Below are positions 22,741 to 34,806 of a stretch of DNA of 64,000 nucleotides, in pieces. The translations under genes and the position numbers were made by a program. Each line of letters begins with the position of its first letter. Position 1 is the stretch's first letter. The stretch is from Pisolithus tinctorius (taxonomy: Eukaryota > Basidiomycota > Agaricomycetes > Boletales > Pisolithaceae): positions 434,001-498,000 of the forward strand of contig JANFAH010000030.1 of NCBI GenBank assembly GCA_024663395.1, read 5' to 3'. Below the pieces are notes generated by a model, which saw only the letters and a list, made by a program, of their open reading frames with translations, did not search any database and was not told the DNA's origin.

Positions 22741-25593
22741 TCAATCTTCAAAGAGCTGGAGAAATAAATGATGAGATATGGGAGAAAGTGGAGGAACACA
22801 TCTGAAAAGATCATTGGACCTGTCTTGAGCTGAACCTGAGGAAGTGGAAGCAGGAAAGTGGCCTGGGTATGAAACCGCTTCGAAAGGGGGAGGGTGCGCT
22901 GAGGCTGAGGCAAAACTGACTGCACTGGCAAGGATATGAAGACTGGAGTTTGGGAATGCACCTGTGTCCTCTTCATCCACATCACCTGAATGGTCCTCTG
23001 CAGCTTCCTGCAAATGAGCGATCCATCCAGTAGGGGTACGACACATGACAACATTGCTATAAGGCTCTGGCATGGCAACTGACTCTTCACCAACAGCAGC
23101 ATTAGACATGGCTGAGGGAGCTGAGGGTAGTAGTGGCATAGGAAGAGTTGGACTAGATGAATGCTGATGCCTGTGTAAGTCGTCATCGAGTTGTGCAGAC
23201 TGAAGCAAGGATGGGCTAGGCAGATAGAAGCGAGAGCCAACACTAGTGTTGAACATATCAGAGTCAAGTGGCGAAAGTGTGGTGGGTATATCTGGGGATA
23301 GACTGGACAAGTGGTGGGACATGCGCAACTCGTTGACAAGTTGCGTGGACTGAGAGTCATGACCTATATCCGAGGATGAACCAGACAACTGCACATGGCT
23401 GCACAAGTCGTCATTGAGTTGTGCAGACTGATGATGGGTGGATGGACTAGGCGCATACGGATCCCTGCACAACTCGTCGTCAAGTTGTGCAGACTGAGAG
23501 TCATGGCAAGCATCATGGGAAGTAGGGGCAACTGAACCACAGTAGGAAGTATTGAAGATGGAGAATGTAGCTTCAGAATCTGGAGTGACAGTGTCTCTAC
23601 AGAACAGAAGTGAAGCCTGGTGGGAACCATCAGTGGGCTCTTCTTGAATGATAACCGGATCTGGAGATGGGGGAGAGGGAGTCTGAGGCAGAGCAGTAAC
23701 ACCATTAGAAAGTACATGTGAAGCAGGTAGACCCGAGTCAGATGGCAGGTCTGGAGGTGGAGATGCATTGCTCTGAGTGGGAGATGCCTGTGGGAGTAGA
23801 CGAGGATAGAACCTGACATAGGCAGAACCTTCAAGCTCATGGTAATGCTTGAGTGGGGCAGGGACCTGTCGGACTAAGCGAACATCAAGCATAAGGAAGT
23901 CTTGGAAGTAGACTCCTGATTCATCAGTACCTCTTTCTCCAGCAAGTGCATGGTTTGAGTCAAGATAAAGGGAGGACAGATGGGGAGTGCGATGAGCAAG
24001 GCTAGTAAGAAGTGAGACAAGTGACTGGTGCTCTTCTCTTCTGATCTGGTGATGAATCTGGGCAAGGGTAGGATTATCCTCCAATCCACTCGCATCAGTG
24101 GACTGTAACTCCTGGGTAAGCTGACCAACAAACTCCAAAGGAAAGGGACTGGTAGGAGGTGGGAATGCTTGGACTGGAATGGGATGGAATGCAGGAAAAG
24201 CTGAGGCAACATCAAACCCATCTGGGGGTGATTCAGGATACAGCAGAGTAGAATCAAGTGACTGAGGGGGTGACTGTGAAGTTGATGGGGGTGGAGCGAA
24301 GACTGTAGGTGAAACATGATGAGGGGTACCAACTGCTACATCTCTCATAGGTTCATTGGCTTCTTGCTGAGAATGGACAGGCTCTAGAGTCGCCATAAGT
24401 GTATCTGCAACAGACCCAAGCTGGCCTTCAGTAACACACATCTCCAGGGGGCGATCTGAATCAGCTCCAAAGACAACATAAGTTCCAGACTCTCTTTCAA
24501 CAATGCTAACCAAGTTCCCAAGGGCCCAAGGACAACCAAGGAGGAGATCAAAACCTGCATTAGTGTCTGGGGCGACAAATAGATTGGTCCAAGTCCTGGC
24601 AGCACCACAGAAGAGAGGGACATCTTGTACCAGACCTTTCAGAGTAGAGATGCCTCCTTTTGCATCTCGCATATTGATGGTCTGCGACATGTCAATGGGC
24701 ATGCGAATGACCGACTGGGCTATACCAGCATGAACAACATTGAGGGTAGATCCAGAGTCAATGACACCTGTTACACGACGACCATTGCAAGTCAGATTAA
24801 TAGTGATGAGGGGGCTAGAAGTCAAGGCCAAGTAGGAGGATGCAGGAGGAGTTCCTTCAACAGCAGTAACAGACTTGACTGGCTGAGCCAGGGGCTGTCT
24901 CTTGAATCGCATAAGCTCCTGAAGGTGCTGAGAAACATCCCTAGATGATCCAATGACCTCCCCAACAGATACAGTCAAGGGAGTAGAAAGAATGCGCTCT
25001 ACAATGGCTTTAGAGTTGGCAGACTGCGAAAGCGATGAAGACAGGGAAGTGGTAGGAGGGGGCTTGGACTTCTTAGACTTGTCTGCAGAATCAGTGGCAT
25101 GTCCAGATGGCTTTGGGACAGAGGCATCTTCCATGATAGCATCATCTCTAGTTCCATCAAAGACAGTGGGATGGATGTCAACTGGTACAAAGGCAGGGGC
25201 AAGTGGTACTTTCTGTGGAGCAGGGATGGATGCAGAGGATGAAGGCTTTGGATCCTGACTCTCTTTCTCCTTGCCATGTGAATGAGGTGGGACAAGGACA
25301 CTGTCAAAGACAGCCTTTCTCTTTTCTTTGGTAACCTTGTTAGAGCAATCCACAGCTGCAACAAGGGGTTCTTCTTCCAACTCATAGATCTCAGCACTAG
25401 ACTCTTCTTCGGCCTCTTCATGGATAACAAAGCGAACTGCATTGGCAGGCTGAGCAGCAGCTTTAGTGCGCTCATAGGCTTGAAGGATAGTCTCTTCTCC
25501 ATTGCAATAGATGCGCTGTCCATTGGGGTAGATGACTCGATGGTTTTCATCACGTGCCAAAGAACCCTTCTGATCTGGTCCTGAGCAGGGCAT
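22741..25593 (-). CDS. Gypsy element B protease-containing polyprotein
   Basis: This is a 950-codon open frame on minus. It begins in the post-nucleocapsid region (RDENHRVIYPNGQRIY at residues 14-29), so the main Gag body and zinc knuckle are missing. An aspartic protease lies near 262-380 with catalytic DSG at 279-281 and FDLLLGCPWALGN as the second flap signature. The remaining 550 residues are Pro/Ser-rich and contain repeated SAQLDDELC/SAQLNDDLC motifs. It stops at 22741, in a different frame from pol; joining them would need a +1 shift. Openness over 2.8 kb contrasts with the decayed neighbours. Its start at 25593 looks like a junction, not a natural initiation site. Confidence 0.8.
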   Translation of the reverse strand: MPCSGPDQKGSLARDENHRVIYPNGQRIYCNGEETILQAYERTKAAAQPANAVRFVIHEEAEEESSAEIYELEEEPLVAAVDCSNKVTKEKRKAVFDSVLVPPHSHGKEKESQDPKPSSSASIPAPQKVPLAPAFVPVDIHPTVFDGTRDDAIMEDASVPKPSGHATDSADKSKKSKPPPTTSLSSSLSQSANSKAIVERILSTPLTVSVGEVIGSSRDVSQHLQELMRFKRQPLAQPVKSVTAVEGTPPASSYLALTSSPLITINLTCNGRRVTGVIDSGSTLNVVHAGIAQSVIRMPIDMSQTINMRDAKGGISTLKGLVQDVPLFCGAARTWTNLFVAPDTNAGFDLLLGCPWALGNLVSIVERESGTYVVFGADSDRPLEMCVTEGQLGSVADTLMATLEPVHSQQEANEPMRDVAVGTPHHVSPTVFAPPPSTSQSPPQSLDSTLLYPESPPDGFDVASAFPAFHPIPVQAFPPPTSPFPLEFVGQLTQELQSTDASGLEDNPTLAQIHHQIRREEHQSLVSLLTSLAHRTPHLSSLYLDSNHALAGERGTDESGVYFQDFLMLDVRLVRQVPAPLKHYHELEGSAYVRFYPRLLPQASPTQSNASPPPDLPSDSGLPASHVLSNGVTALPQTPSPPSPDPVIIQEEPTDGSHQASLLFCRDTVTPDSEATFSIFNTSYCGSVAPTSHDACHDSQSAQLDDELCRDPYAPSPSTHHQSAQLNDDLCSHVQLSGSSSDIGHDSQSTQLVNELRMSHHLSSLSPDIPTTLSPLDSDMFNTSVGSRFYLPSPSLLQSAQLDDDLHRHQHSSSPTLPMPLLPSAPSAMSNAAVGEESVAMPEPYSNVVMCRTPTGWIAHLQEAAEDHSGDVDEEDTGAFPNSSLHILASAVSFASASAHPPPFEAVSYPGHFPASTSSGSAQDRSNDLFRCVPPLSPISHHLFLQLFED

Positions 25594-26118
25594 CTCACAC
25601 CAGGCTCAGCATTTTGTCCTTCAACTGGTTCACAGCTTCCATAATGATTTGGCTATCTCTCTTGATGGGGAGATGCAGAACCTTAGCTATTTCCTGTTGC
25701 AAAGCCACTATCTGCAAGCTGCTGTCAAGGATCCCTTCGAGCATGACCTTCCCAGCCAGCTTGACCTCTACCATCATAAGTGGCATTGAATCCATCTGCA
25801 TGAACCTCTCTTCTCCTACACTGCACTCAAGAGCCCTCACATCATTCAACTGTGGCAACCCTTCCAAAATTTCCGACATGCCTGAGAAGGTAGCACCGAG
25901 TGCTACTCACTTTGTCATTGCTCTGTCCTTGAACACTCTCTGGACATCTGGACTTATAGCTAGTAGACCTCTTCCAGGAATCATAATGGTCTGGTCCAGG
26001 TACTGGTTCAACACCCTCACTGCTGCTGTAGGGTCTTCAAACAGACTTGTATACCTATAGCCTTTCCTTCCCACATCCTGATCTTCCATGGCACACTGCT
26101 GGGTTTTGGGCATAGAGG
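25594..26118 (-). pseudogene. Element A retropepsin-like region (3' part)
   Basis: On minus the segment encodes PTAAVRVLNQYLDQTIMIPG and, after a TGA, VEVKLAGKVMLEGILDSSLQ and IVALQQEIAKVLHLPIKRDS, a gypsy aspartic protease in which DSG reads DSS. It continues the gag of 27694-29913 across the foldback insertion. Downstream it meets element B abruptly at about 25594, without its own RT. The changed protease motif and TGA stop show it is dead. Confidence 0.75.
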
Positions 26119-26120
26119 TA

Positions 26121-26337
26121 CAGTGAGGGACAAAAGTGTTGCAATGTTTGCAAGCTGTGATTTTCTGCCAGTGTAGCTTGGGCTATTCTGCACAGATAAT
26201 CATGATACCTATACCATTGGAACAGGGTGACTCTAAGCTTTCCAGAGCACTAAGGCTCAGTCCAAACAAAGCAATACATGAAGAAATACACCCTATTCTT
26301 TCCAAAAAGTGCATTGCAACACTTTTGTCCCTGACTG
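26121..26337 (+). repeat. 217-bp MITE arm, left
   Basis: The arm starts CAGTGAGGGACAAAAGTG and ends CACTTTTGTCCCTGACTG, so it has its own inverted ends and would be a complete small MITE. The inner end is not followed by TA. Confidence 0.85.
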
Positions 26338-27474
26338 GTGAAATAGTGACAAGTGACCTTTTGATGGGACTGAGGGCATGAAGGATGGGAAAATATGATT
26401 ACATAATAAACCACATGATCATCCAGATGATTTGTCAGCATGTAAACAATGCCAAACATTTGACTTGTACCATTAATCCTCCCTCTTTTACCACAACTCA
26501 TGAAATCATCTCTCTGGCCCACATGGTCATTTTTTCAAGGAATTCTTATCAAATACTGGTGGCCACCACAGTGCCATCAGTATAACATGCTCTCAGAACC
26601 ATCAGTCCCTCAAAAAACCTGCTGTCAGTCATTTCCTGGACTGTTTCCCCCCCATGCCTGATGTGTTCTGGGACTAATCAGTACTTGGAAGGCTAAAAAT
26701 GTTATGGAGGTCAACCTGGCACTTCAGAACATGATGTACAAACCAGTCCCCTCTTAACCAATGCATTTCTGGCACAGGAACACTGATATGGAAGTTGGGG
26801 TGAGACAAAACCTCCCTGTGCTCTGAGCACCATAAGAGGGTTCACTAGATCTTGCTCTGATCTGAACTGTAGATGACTGGGGAAGGATTATTTAGTCATA
26901 TGTGACCAAAGGCAATATTCAGGGCCAGATGGAAGCACAGGATTCTGCTCCATGGCAGTTCAGTAGCATATCCTTCTGATGACACCCAGGGGTAAAGAGA
27001 ATTTTGTCTTGCCCTAATGTCCATACCACTGTCCCTGTGCCAGAAATGCATTGTTTGAGAGGGGGCTAGTTTGTCCATCATGTTCTGAAGTGCCAGATTG
27101 ACCTCCAAAACATTCTCAGCCTTCCAAGTACTGATTAGTCCCAGAACACATCAGGCATGGGGGGGAAACAGTCCAGGAAATGACTGACAGCAGGTTTTTT
27201 GAGGGACTGATGGTTCTGAGAGCATGTTATACTGATGGCACTGTGGTGGCCACCAGTATTTGATAAGAATTCCTTGAAAAAATGACCATGTGGGCCAGAG
27301 AGATGATTTCATGAGTTGTGGTAAAAGAGGGAGGATTAATGGTACAAGTCAAATGTTTGGCATTGTTTACATGCTGACAAATCATCTGGATGATCATGTG
27401 GTTTATTATGTAATCATATTTTCCCATCCTTCATGCCCTCAGTCCCATCAAAAGGTCACTTGTCACTATTTCAC

Positions 27475-27691
27475 CAGTCAGGGACAAAAGTGTTGCAATG
27501 CACTTTTTGGAAAGAATAGGGTGTATTTCTTCATGTATTGCTTTGTTTGGACTGAGCCTTAGTGCTCTGGAAAGCTTAGAGTCACCCTGTTCCAATGGTA
27601 TAGGTATCATGATTATCTGTGCAGAATAGCCCAAGCTACACTGGCAGAAAATCACAGCTTGCAAACATTGCAACACTTTTGTCCCTCACTG
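27475..27691 (-). repeat. 217-bp MITE arm, right
   Basis: This is the inverted copy of 26121-26337, nearly identical by eye and of equal length. The pair brackets the core like the ends of a composite transposon. Confidence 0.85.
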
Positions 27692-27693
27692 TA

Positions 27694-29913
27694 GGTCCTA
27701 GCGACCTGCCAGCACTTCTGTCTGGTTGCTTTCCCTTATCCTTCAAACTTGCTTCAGGAGCATCTGTTGAGCCAGACTGACTATGTCCTGCCTGCTCTGC
27801 TGTTGTGGTTGCTGTACATCTCTCTTTTCCAGGTACCACTATGCCATCAACCTTTGGGGCCTTATGGTGCAACTTATTCTCTTCCCTTTGGGCTGCTGCA
27901 AACACCTGTTCTACTCCTGCCCATTGTGCTTCATACTCTGTTTCCAAGATGATCTCCTGGGCTGTGTCCTCTCCTTCTGAAGCATACTCCTCAATCCTAG
28001 CTCACTTGACATATTGGAAGGTGTTGTGCACTGCTATGAACATATTTGCATTCATTGGAGGATCCTCTTCATGCTCAATACGAATGATGGGTGCTTGCTG
28101 CTCCTCTCTCCTCCTCCTGTCCCTTGCCATCCATTCATCTATCAACTGGTACATCAGCTCATCCATCTGAGGAATGTGTGTGCTGTCATTGAACTTTACC
28201 CTATCATCTTCGACAATACACCTGCCAGCCATGCAATACCTTTCCAACATGCAACAAGTCCTCATGTGGTGTCCTTGAAGGAAACAGAAAAAGCAAATTA
28301 TTTCTCAAGGTGGTTCATGTGCTCCTTTGACAATGTTTCTGGCCAGTACAGGTGCTGCCCTTTGTTGGGCCTGTGCTTCCACCTGAACCTGGGGCTGCCT
28401 CTGGACTAACTCACATGCTATCCTCCCAGCTTCCTCCCCAGGCAATAACTGAATAATGCCCCTCCTTGCAGTATGGCTTCTTGTCACATGGTACCTGTGC
28501 CTCAGCAACTCTTTTATTTCTTGTATGACCTTGTTCATAGGCCAGGGGTCATCTGAATCATGCAGGCCATTTCTAAACTTCAAGTTCTCAAGCATATCTT
28601 TCTGGAGGTCTGGGTCCAGGCCCTCCCAGAAGTAGCTGTTGTAATCTTCCTGGGTGAGCTTATAGCATCTGTTGAGGTAGCCCACGATGATCTCATACTG
28701 CCAAAGGCACTCTCCAAGGTCTTCTTCCATTGCTATGATCTTTCTGGATTGTGCTCAAACAAGATTGATCAGGTCTGCTTTAACATATCTCTTCTCTTGT
28801 TCTCCTGCACCTGGGTACACATTCACTAGTGCTTCCATGAACTCATCCCATCTGCCAGTCGTCTCTTCCAAGAGTTGCATCCACAAGTTCACCATATCAT
28901 TGTCCAAGTACCATATAGCTCACTTTGGCCACTCATACTTGTCCATACACCCTGCCTTCTTACACAGGTGATGAATTTCTTCCAGATAATGAACCAGGTC
29001 AGCCATTTTCCCTGAAAACTTGGGTGCTTTGTCTGAAGACCTAGAGGGCATGTTCTTGATCAGCTTGGGCTTGTCAGATGCAAGGGCGCCTTGTCTGAGA
29101 AGCCTAAGAATATGTTTCCCTTCAGATAGTTCTTCTGGCTGGGCTGTTCTCCTCTTTGGCTCCCATGCTTCTGTAGATGGAGACCTATATCTCAAGCAAT
29201 GTTCTTTCTCGTGCTTTTTCTCCTTGCACCTGTAATATCTTCTTCTCCTTTCCTCCTCCTCACTTGAGTCGCTCAATGAACTATCTGTGGAGTATGATCT
29301 CCTATGGCATCTACTTCTCGACTTGTCTGATCTTTTATGTCTGTGGTGATGAGACTTCAACCTGTGCCTTGTCCTGTAACTCAACCTGGAAGTCAATCTG
29401 TACCTGGAGTTGTGTCTTGACCTCAACCTCTCCCTACATCCTGACCTATGTCTCAACCTCACCCTCATCCTCAACCTCAAGGGCAACCTTTCTCTAGTCC
29501 ACCCTTGGTGGACCACAACCTTTGGGTCATTGACATAGATTCTATCTGGCAACTGCTCCACTGCCCTTTCCTTTCCTTTGACCCAGTAGGTCATAAATGG
29601 CAGTAACTCTTCTTCCTTTTCCTTCTTAGGCATCACAAACTTTGATGAGCTCATCAGTCACCCATCATCCCAGATTGCTTCATACATGTCGTCTAAGCCT
29701 GTAGTGTCAACTTTTGCACCTGTAAACATAGAGATGAAAAATTGAATGTCTTTGGACACCTCTATGAATGTTGTGAGAGGCAATTCCATGAGCAGTGAAG
29801 GTGGTTCTTGTAGGAGTTTCACTGCTTCTTCTGTCGAACTGGATGATGTTTCTGAATTTGATCTGATAACCAGGGCTGGCATTCAATATTCTGTGAAACT
29901 GGGTTCTCAGCAT
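27694..29913 (-). pseudogene. Ty3/gypsy Gag (element A)
   Basis: On minus, from about 29882: an N-terminal segment, then an Arg/Ser-rich basic stretch (29500-29230), the capsid-like body (FSGKMADLVHYLEEIHHLCK; RWDEFMEALVNVYPGAG; YNSYFWEGLDPDLQKDML) and a nucleocapsid knuckle CFFCFLQGHHMRTC near 28285-28245. Gag would form the particle and bind RNA. By eye every frame-breaking stop I traced (about five) is TGA in a spot where Arg fits. The 3' end is cut by the foldback element at 27693. Confidence 0.82.
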
Positions 29914-30812
29914 CTCTCTAGCTCACATGGTCATTTTCTCAAGGAATTCTTATCAAATACTGGTGGCCACCACAGTGCCATCAGTATAACATGCTCTCAG
30001 AACCATCAGTCCCTCAAAAAACCTGCTGTCAGTCATTTCCTGGACTGTCTCCCCCCCATGCCTGATGTGTTCTGGGACTAATCAGTACTTGGAAGGCTGA
30101 AAATGTTATAGAGGTCAATCTGGCACTTCAGAACATGATGTACAAACCAGTCCCCTCTCAACCAATGCATTTCTGGCACAGGGACAGTGGTATGGAAGTA
30201 AGGGCAAGACAAAATCCTCTTTACCCCTGGGTGTCATCAGAAGGATATGCTACTGAACTGCCATGGAGCAGAATCCTGTGCTTCCATCTGGCCCTGAATA
30301 TTGCCTTTGGTCATATATGAACAAATAATCCTTCCCCAGTCATCTACAGTTCAGATCAGAGCAAGATCTAGTGAACCCTCTTATGGTGCTCAGAGCACAG
30401 GGAGGTTTTGTCTCACCCCAACTTCCATATCAGTGTTCCTGTGCCAGAAATGCATTGGTTAAGAGGGGACTGGTTTGTACATCATGTTCTGAAGTGCCAG
30501 GTTGACCTCCATAACATTTTTAGCCTTCCAAGTACTGATTAGTCCCAGAACACATCAGGCATGGGGGGGAAACAGTCCAGGAAATGACTGACAGCAGGTT
30601 TTTTGAGGGACTGATGGTTCTGAGAGCATGTTATACTGATGGCACTGTGGTGGCCACCAGTATTTGATAAGAATTCCTTGAGAAAATGACCATGTGAGCT
30701 AGAGAGATGATTTCATGAGTTGTGGTAAAAGAGGGAGGATTAATGGTACAAGTCCAATGTTTGTCATTGTTTACATGCTGACAAATCATCTGGATGATCA
30801 TGTGGTATATTA
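29911..30812. mobile_element. Foldback core, second copy
   Basis: About 900 bp match the core of 26121-27691 in reverse orientation, again as a near-palindrome centred near 30330. The MITE arms and about 90-180 bp of adjacent core are absent on both sides. It lies at the 5' edge of element A gag and abuts the Helitron at 30820, so its ends may have been lost in later rearrangement. Confidence 0.82.
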
Positions 30813-30850
30813 TTCCTGGATGCCATTAGGCCCAGGTTTGTAAACTCTTT

Positions 30851-32270
30851 GTGAGCAACGATCATACCAGACTGAGGGGCCAGTCACATGCATTCTTTGT
30901 GCCTTTTTGGGGGGAGTTGATTTGCTGGGGCATTCCATTCATCACACCTGCGAAGGTTGTGCAGACTAGTTGGAGCCACATAATTGGGTGCATGCTTATC
31001 ATGGCCAGTGGCATTTGCTGCTTGTATGTTGATGTCACTGGAGTCAGCGATTGTGCTGCTCTCGGTTATGAGTCTCTACAACAGGAGTATGCCTTTGAGC
31101 AGGTTACTTTGCAACTTGATTTCAGCAAATCATTGGGGCACCCTACTGGGTGCTTGTTGGTGTGTAGTGCTGGCTTGGTACAAGAGTTCATGGAGCAGTT
31201 TCCGTTTTTGAGTTCCAAGGATTTGAGATCTATTGTGACACATCACAAGGTGCTGTTGCATAGTAAGCTGCAGTGGAGGATGTGTCTCGATGCTCTTCGT
31301 GGTCATGAATGTATAGTTACATGCCCTTCTCTATTCTATGTTTTTCAACAGCTAAGAACAGCATGATGTGGGACTGGCCTTGCGCCGGTATTAGGGCCTG
31401 TGGTCTCTCTGGAGAGAAGTGTTGCTCATGTCAGAGCTTTGCACCGAAACAAGGTGCATGCTACTCGATTAATACCGACTCCAGGGGGCAGGGAGGAACC
31501 ATTGTGTTATCCACCCATATGGTCTCTGAGCGATAAGCTCAATATTATTTGTGATTGGCAGGACAAGATGGCTCCATGGCATCTTGGGGAAGGGGTCTGT
31601 GCCATGTGTGCACAGTTCATTTGGTGCAGCAATCTTGCAGATGTTGTCCCCACTGCGCAGATGCTTTCTGTGCTAACAAACAATTGGTTGCCCCCTCAGA
31701 CTCATCCTCGGACATACAATATAGATAAATATCTTGGCACCATTCTGTGTCCTTGGGGTATGCATTGTTTGCACAATGTTGATCGACTGCAAATGTGCCC
31801 TTCATGTCAAAAGTCATTGACAGCAAGGTCCCCTTGTCAACCTAAGGATGCAATAGCCAATTTCCAGTATTATGGCGAGGCAGAATTGCCACCTGATGTT
31901 TGGGAGAGTATACATGCTTGCAGTGCGCTGGAGCTGATGCTTGTTGCCACCTGCCAGGCTACACTCATCACTCATCATTATCAAATGAAGGGTGCTCGAG
32001 GCAGGTGACTTCCTGAAGAAGCAAGTCAGCGGTTCAACTGAGGAAATATTGCACTACTTCCACAGGATCTGACATCATTGTCAAAAGTTCTTCCACCAGC
32101 ACTGAGGGATATGTGTGGTGCAGTGTGCATTGTGTTCGCTGGGGGCTTGTTTCGTCCAAGTATGGATGCTTTGTGGAAGTTTCCCCCAGTCCTAGTAAGC
32201 TGGTCAAGAGTGACATGTGTGATCAAGTGGTTGGTATCTAACAATGAATGGTATTTGAAAAACAGGATTA
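30851..32270 (+). pseudogene. Helitron N-terminal and DUF6570-like region
   Basis: The first part reads FLSSKDLRSIVTHHKVLLHS and LRGHECIVTCPSLFYVFQQL. After a TGA (31364-31366) come PPIWSLSDKLNIICDWQDKM, CAMCAQFIWCSNLADVV and CPWGMHCLHN...CPSCQKSL, the cysteine pattern I associate with the DUF6570-type region upstream of Rep in fungal Helitrons. Three TGA stops interrupt it. It may help bind target or origin DNA. The frame shifts by one near 32270 relative to the rest. Confidence 0.7.
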
Positions 32271-34806
32271 TGTTAGTGCTGAAAATCTAGCAGCATTGGT
32301 GGATGGTGTTGAGGATAGAGGTGTATTGCAGGGGATAGAGATCACCCACCTTTGCAACGACAATGGCACAGTTGATGGTTGTGATTGACTTGATTGGTCT
32401 ACATTGACAGCAGATTTGGTAACAGAGACTGTTGCATATATTGATGGGGACCATTCTGAGCGATCGCAGCATGTGATGAAGGCCACCATGTTGGCACATG
32501 CTTTGAATCAGAAACGGTTCCTGGTTAGTCACACTGGATTGAACCTGATGAACGATAATTCTGCTGGTTTTCTGACTGCGGTTTTCCCCCATCTTGACCC
32601 ATGGGGGATCGGTGCATTCAATCATCCTGCTCGCCAACCTGAGCAACAGATCTCTTTCCAGTGACAACTAAGAAATATGCTGAGGCAAGTGGACTCACCT
32701 TTTGCAAGGGATGTGAGTTTTCCTTTCATATGTTGGAACATTTTGCAAAAATGTGTGGCGAGTGAGAATTCAGCATTCTGCATCCCATCTACTCAACATC
32801 ACAGTCTTGTAAACAATATCCACCAGGCAGAATCAAGTATAAGATTGTTGGCCGATAAACTGGATTGTAATCCGAAGGCAAGCATGGATACCAAAGGTGA
32901 GAAGGGAGCATTACATTTGTTTTGTGAACTGAATGTGATTTGTTGTTCGTTGCCTGGCAGTGATGGTTATAAACTGTGCCATCATAATGAAACCTGCTCA
33001 CTGACACAACAACTCAGCACCCCTACATTTTTCCTAACTTTAAACCTGCATGACCTCACTAATGTTCTTGTTGCTCATTTCAGTGGGATGGACACAAATC
33101 TGTGGCAGCAATCAAGCGCATATGAGCATGCCACTTTCGTTGCTTCACATCCTGCTGCAGCCGCAAAGGCTTTCAACATTCTTGTTCATGGTTTTCTGGA
33201 TATTGTCATTAAGTATAACAAGGGGTGCAGGTTGTTTGGGAAGTGTTCTGGTTTTTATGGCACCATTGAGGCACAGGGACATGGGACACTTCATTGTCAT
33301 ATGCTGCTGTGGGTCAAGGGGCACCCTAATCCAGAATGTTTGTGGTCAATGATGATGGATGACATGCATTTCAAACACTTACTTTTCCAGTGGTTGGAGG
33401 ACATCATCTGCTGTGAACCCCTGGGTTCATCTGTTGACAGTATTGATACTATTGATGCAAATCCCTCGAAGCCAGCTCAGCCAAATGGTGAGCTTGATCC
33501 ATGCTTAGAGGAACCACCACAAATTGTGATAATCCCTGAATGTGCATTTGAAGATGCATTCCATGATTTCGTTAGGCAGCTTGCTGTTGAATGTAACTGG
33601 CACAAGCACACACTGACATGTTTTAAACACCTTTGTCCTGGAGAGGAGCTGTGTGACAAAAACTGTCATATGCAGATCGATGGGTCTGTTCATGCAGTAT
33701 CTTTTCTTGATCCTGACACACAGTCCATTCTCCTGTGGTGACTCCATCCCTGAATTAACAACTACAATGACATTGTTCTTTTCCTTCTACAGTGTAACAT
33801 GGATGTTAAGTTTATAGGATCCGGGGCTGCAGTGAAGGCTTTGACTTACTATATCAGTGATTACATTATGAAAAATGATCTTCAAGTCCATGTTGGTCTG
33901 CAAGCGATTTGGGCTGCTATTGACAGCCATCAAAAATGTTTTGTTAATGACATAGAAACTTCTTCTGCAGTGCAAGAACGAAATCTGCTGATGAAAGCTG
34001 TTAATGCCATGATGGGCAGATGGGAGGTCTCCCATCAACAAGTCATGAGTTATTTAATTGGGGGTGGGGATTATTACACCAGTCATGAATTCTGTACTGT
34101 ATGCTTTCATGAGTTTGTGGATATTGCAACAGCGCATGAGGTTCATGTGGATGGAGATTGCCAGTGTGCTGACAAATGGCTTCCAGATTGCCTGGGAAAT
34201 CTGCATGGGTTGACATACACCGTGCATACAGCTGATGGGTCGCTGTCTGTCATATTGGAACTGCTGGACTATTTATTGCATCCATCTGTTTCACCATTTG
34301 ATGAAATGTGTTTATGGCAGTTTCTGGAACAGACGCAAAAAGTAAAGTGATTGTCTGCTAAGGGAGATGTTTTGGAAGAACCACAGATTGGGTGCAAAAA
34401 CACATTGACATTCTGCAGTTCTGAATGGCCAGCATATTCTTGCAGATTTCAGGCGCCATTCGCAGACAGCAGTCATCCCCAGTTCACTACTCATGAGCTC
34501 TGTATGTGGAACATCTTTGTAGTTCCCATTCTTTTAGGTGATTCTATTCCCTTGCCATGAAAGTCAGACTTCTGCATGGAGTTCTTTTGCCACACTATGT
34601 TACTTCTCTTCCATGCATGGTGCAAACCATCTGAACTGCTGGGCAGTTATTCCTGTTGGACAGAGGCATTTGATGCTTACCAGTTTGGGGAATCTGCCTC
34701 TCAAATGATTTCGAACTTCCTCATTGAATTGGAGTGCAAAGATGCAAGAGATGTTGTGTGAGATGACTATAAGAGTAAGGCTACAAAGCCATCATCAGAC
34801 TTCTAT
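32271..34806 (+). pseudogene. Helitron Rep (HUH endonuclease) domain
   Basis: The frame contains TLNLHDLTNVLVAHFSG, then the HUH motif in GHGTLHCHMLLWVKG (about 33277-33321) and the tyrosine motif KALTYYISDYIMKND (about 33835-33879). These are the nicking and ligation residues of the Helitron replication initiator, and both motifs look intact. Stops near 32386, 32662, 33739, 33751, 34348, 34558 and 34759 are all TGA. The C-terminal part links to the helicase in the same frame. Confidence 0.88.

Larger units (their letters stand above)
26121..27691. mobile_element. Composite foldback element with Tc1/mariner-type ends, TSD TA
   Basis: The 1571-bp element begins CAGTGAGGGACAAAAGTG, ends with its reverse complement, and is flanked by TA (26119-26120 and 27692-27693). 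TA target duplication and CAGT...GGACAAAAG ends are typical of Tc1/mariner. It is a near-palindrome with two 217-bp MITE arms (26121-26337 and 27475-27691) and a palindromic core. It has no transposase. It interrupts the gag/protease frame of gypsy element A, so it inserted later. Confidence 0.92.

Noticed and set aside
23364..24332. Leu/Ser/Pro-rich minus frames
   Set aside because: They overlap the protease polyprotein in another frame and lack motifs; composition follows the real frame.
26385..27427. Two identical 66-codon proteins
   Set aside because: They are the mirror-image arms of the foldback element, so identity reflects the palindrome.
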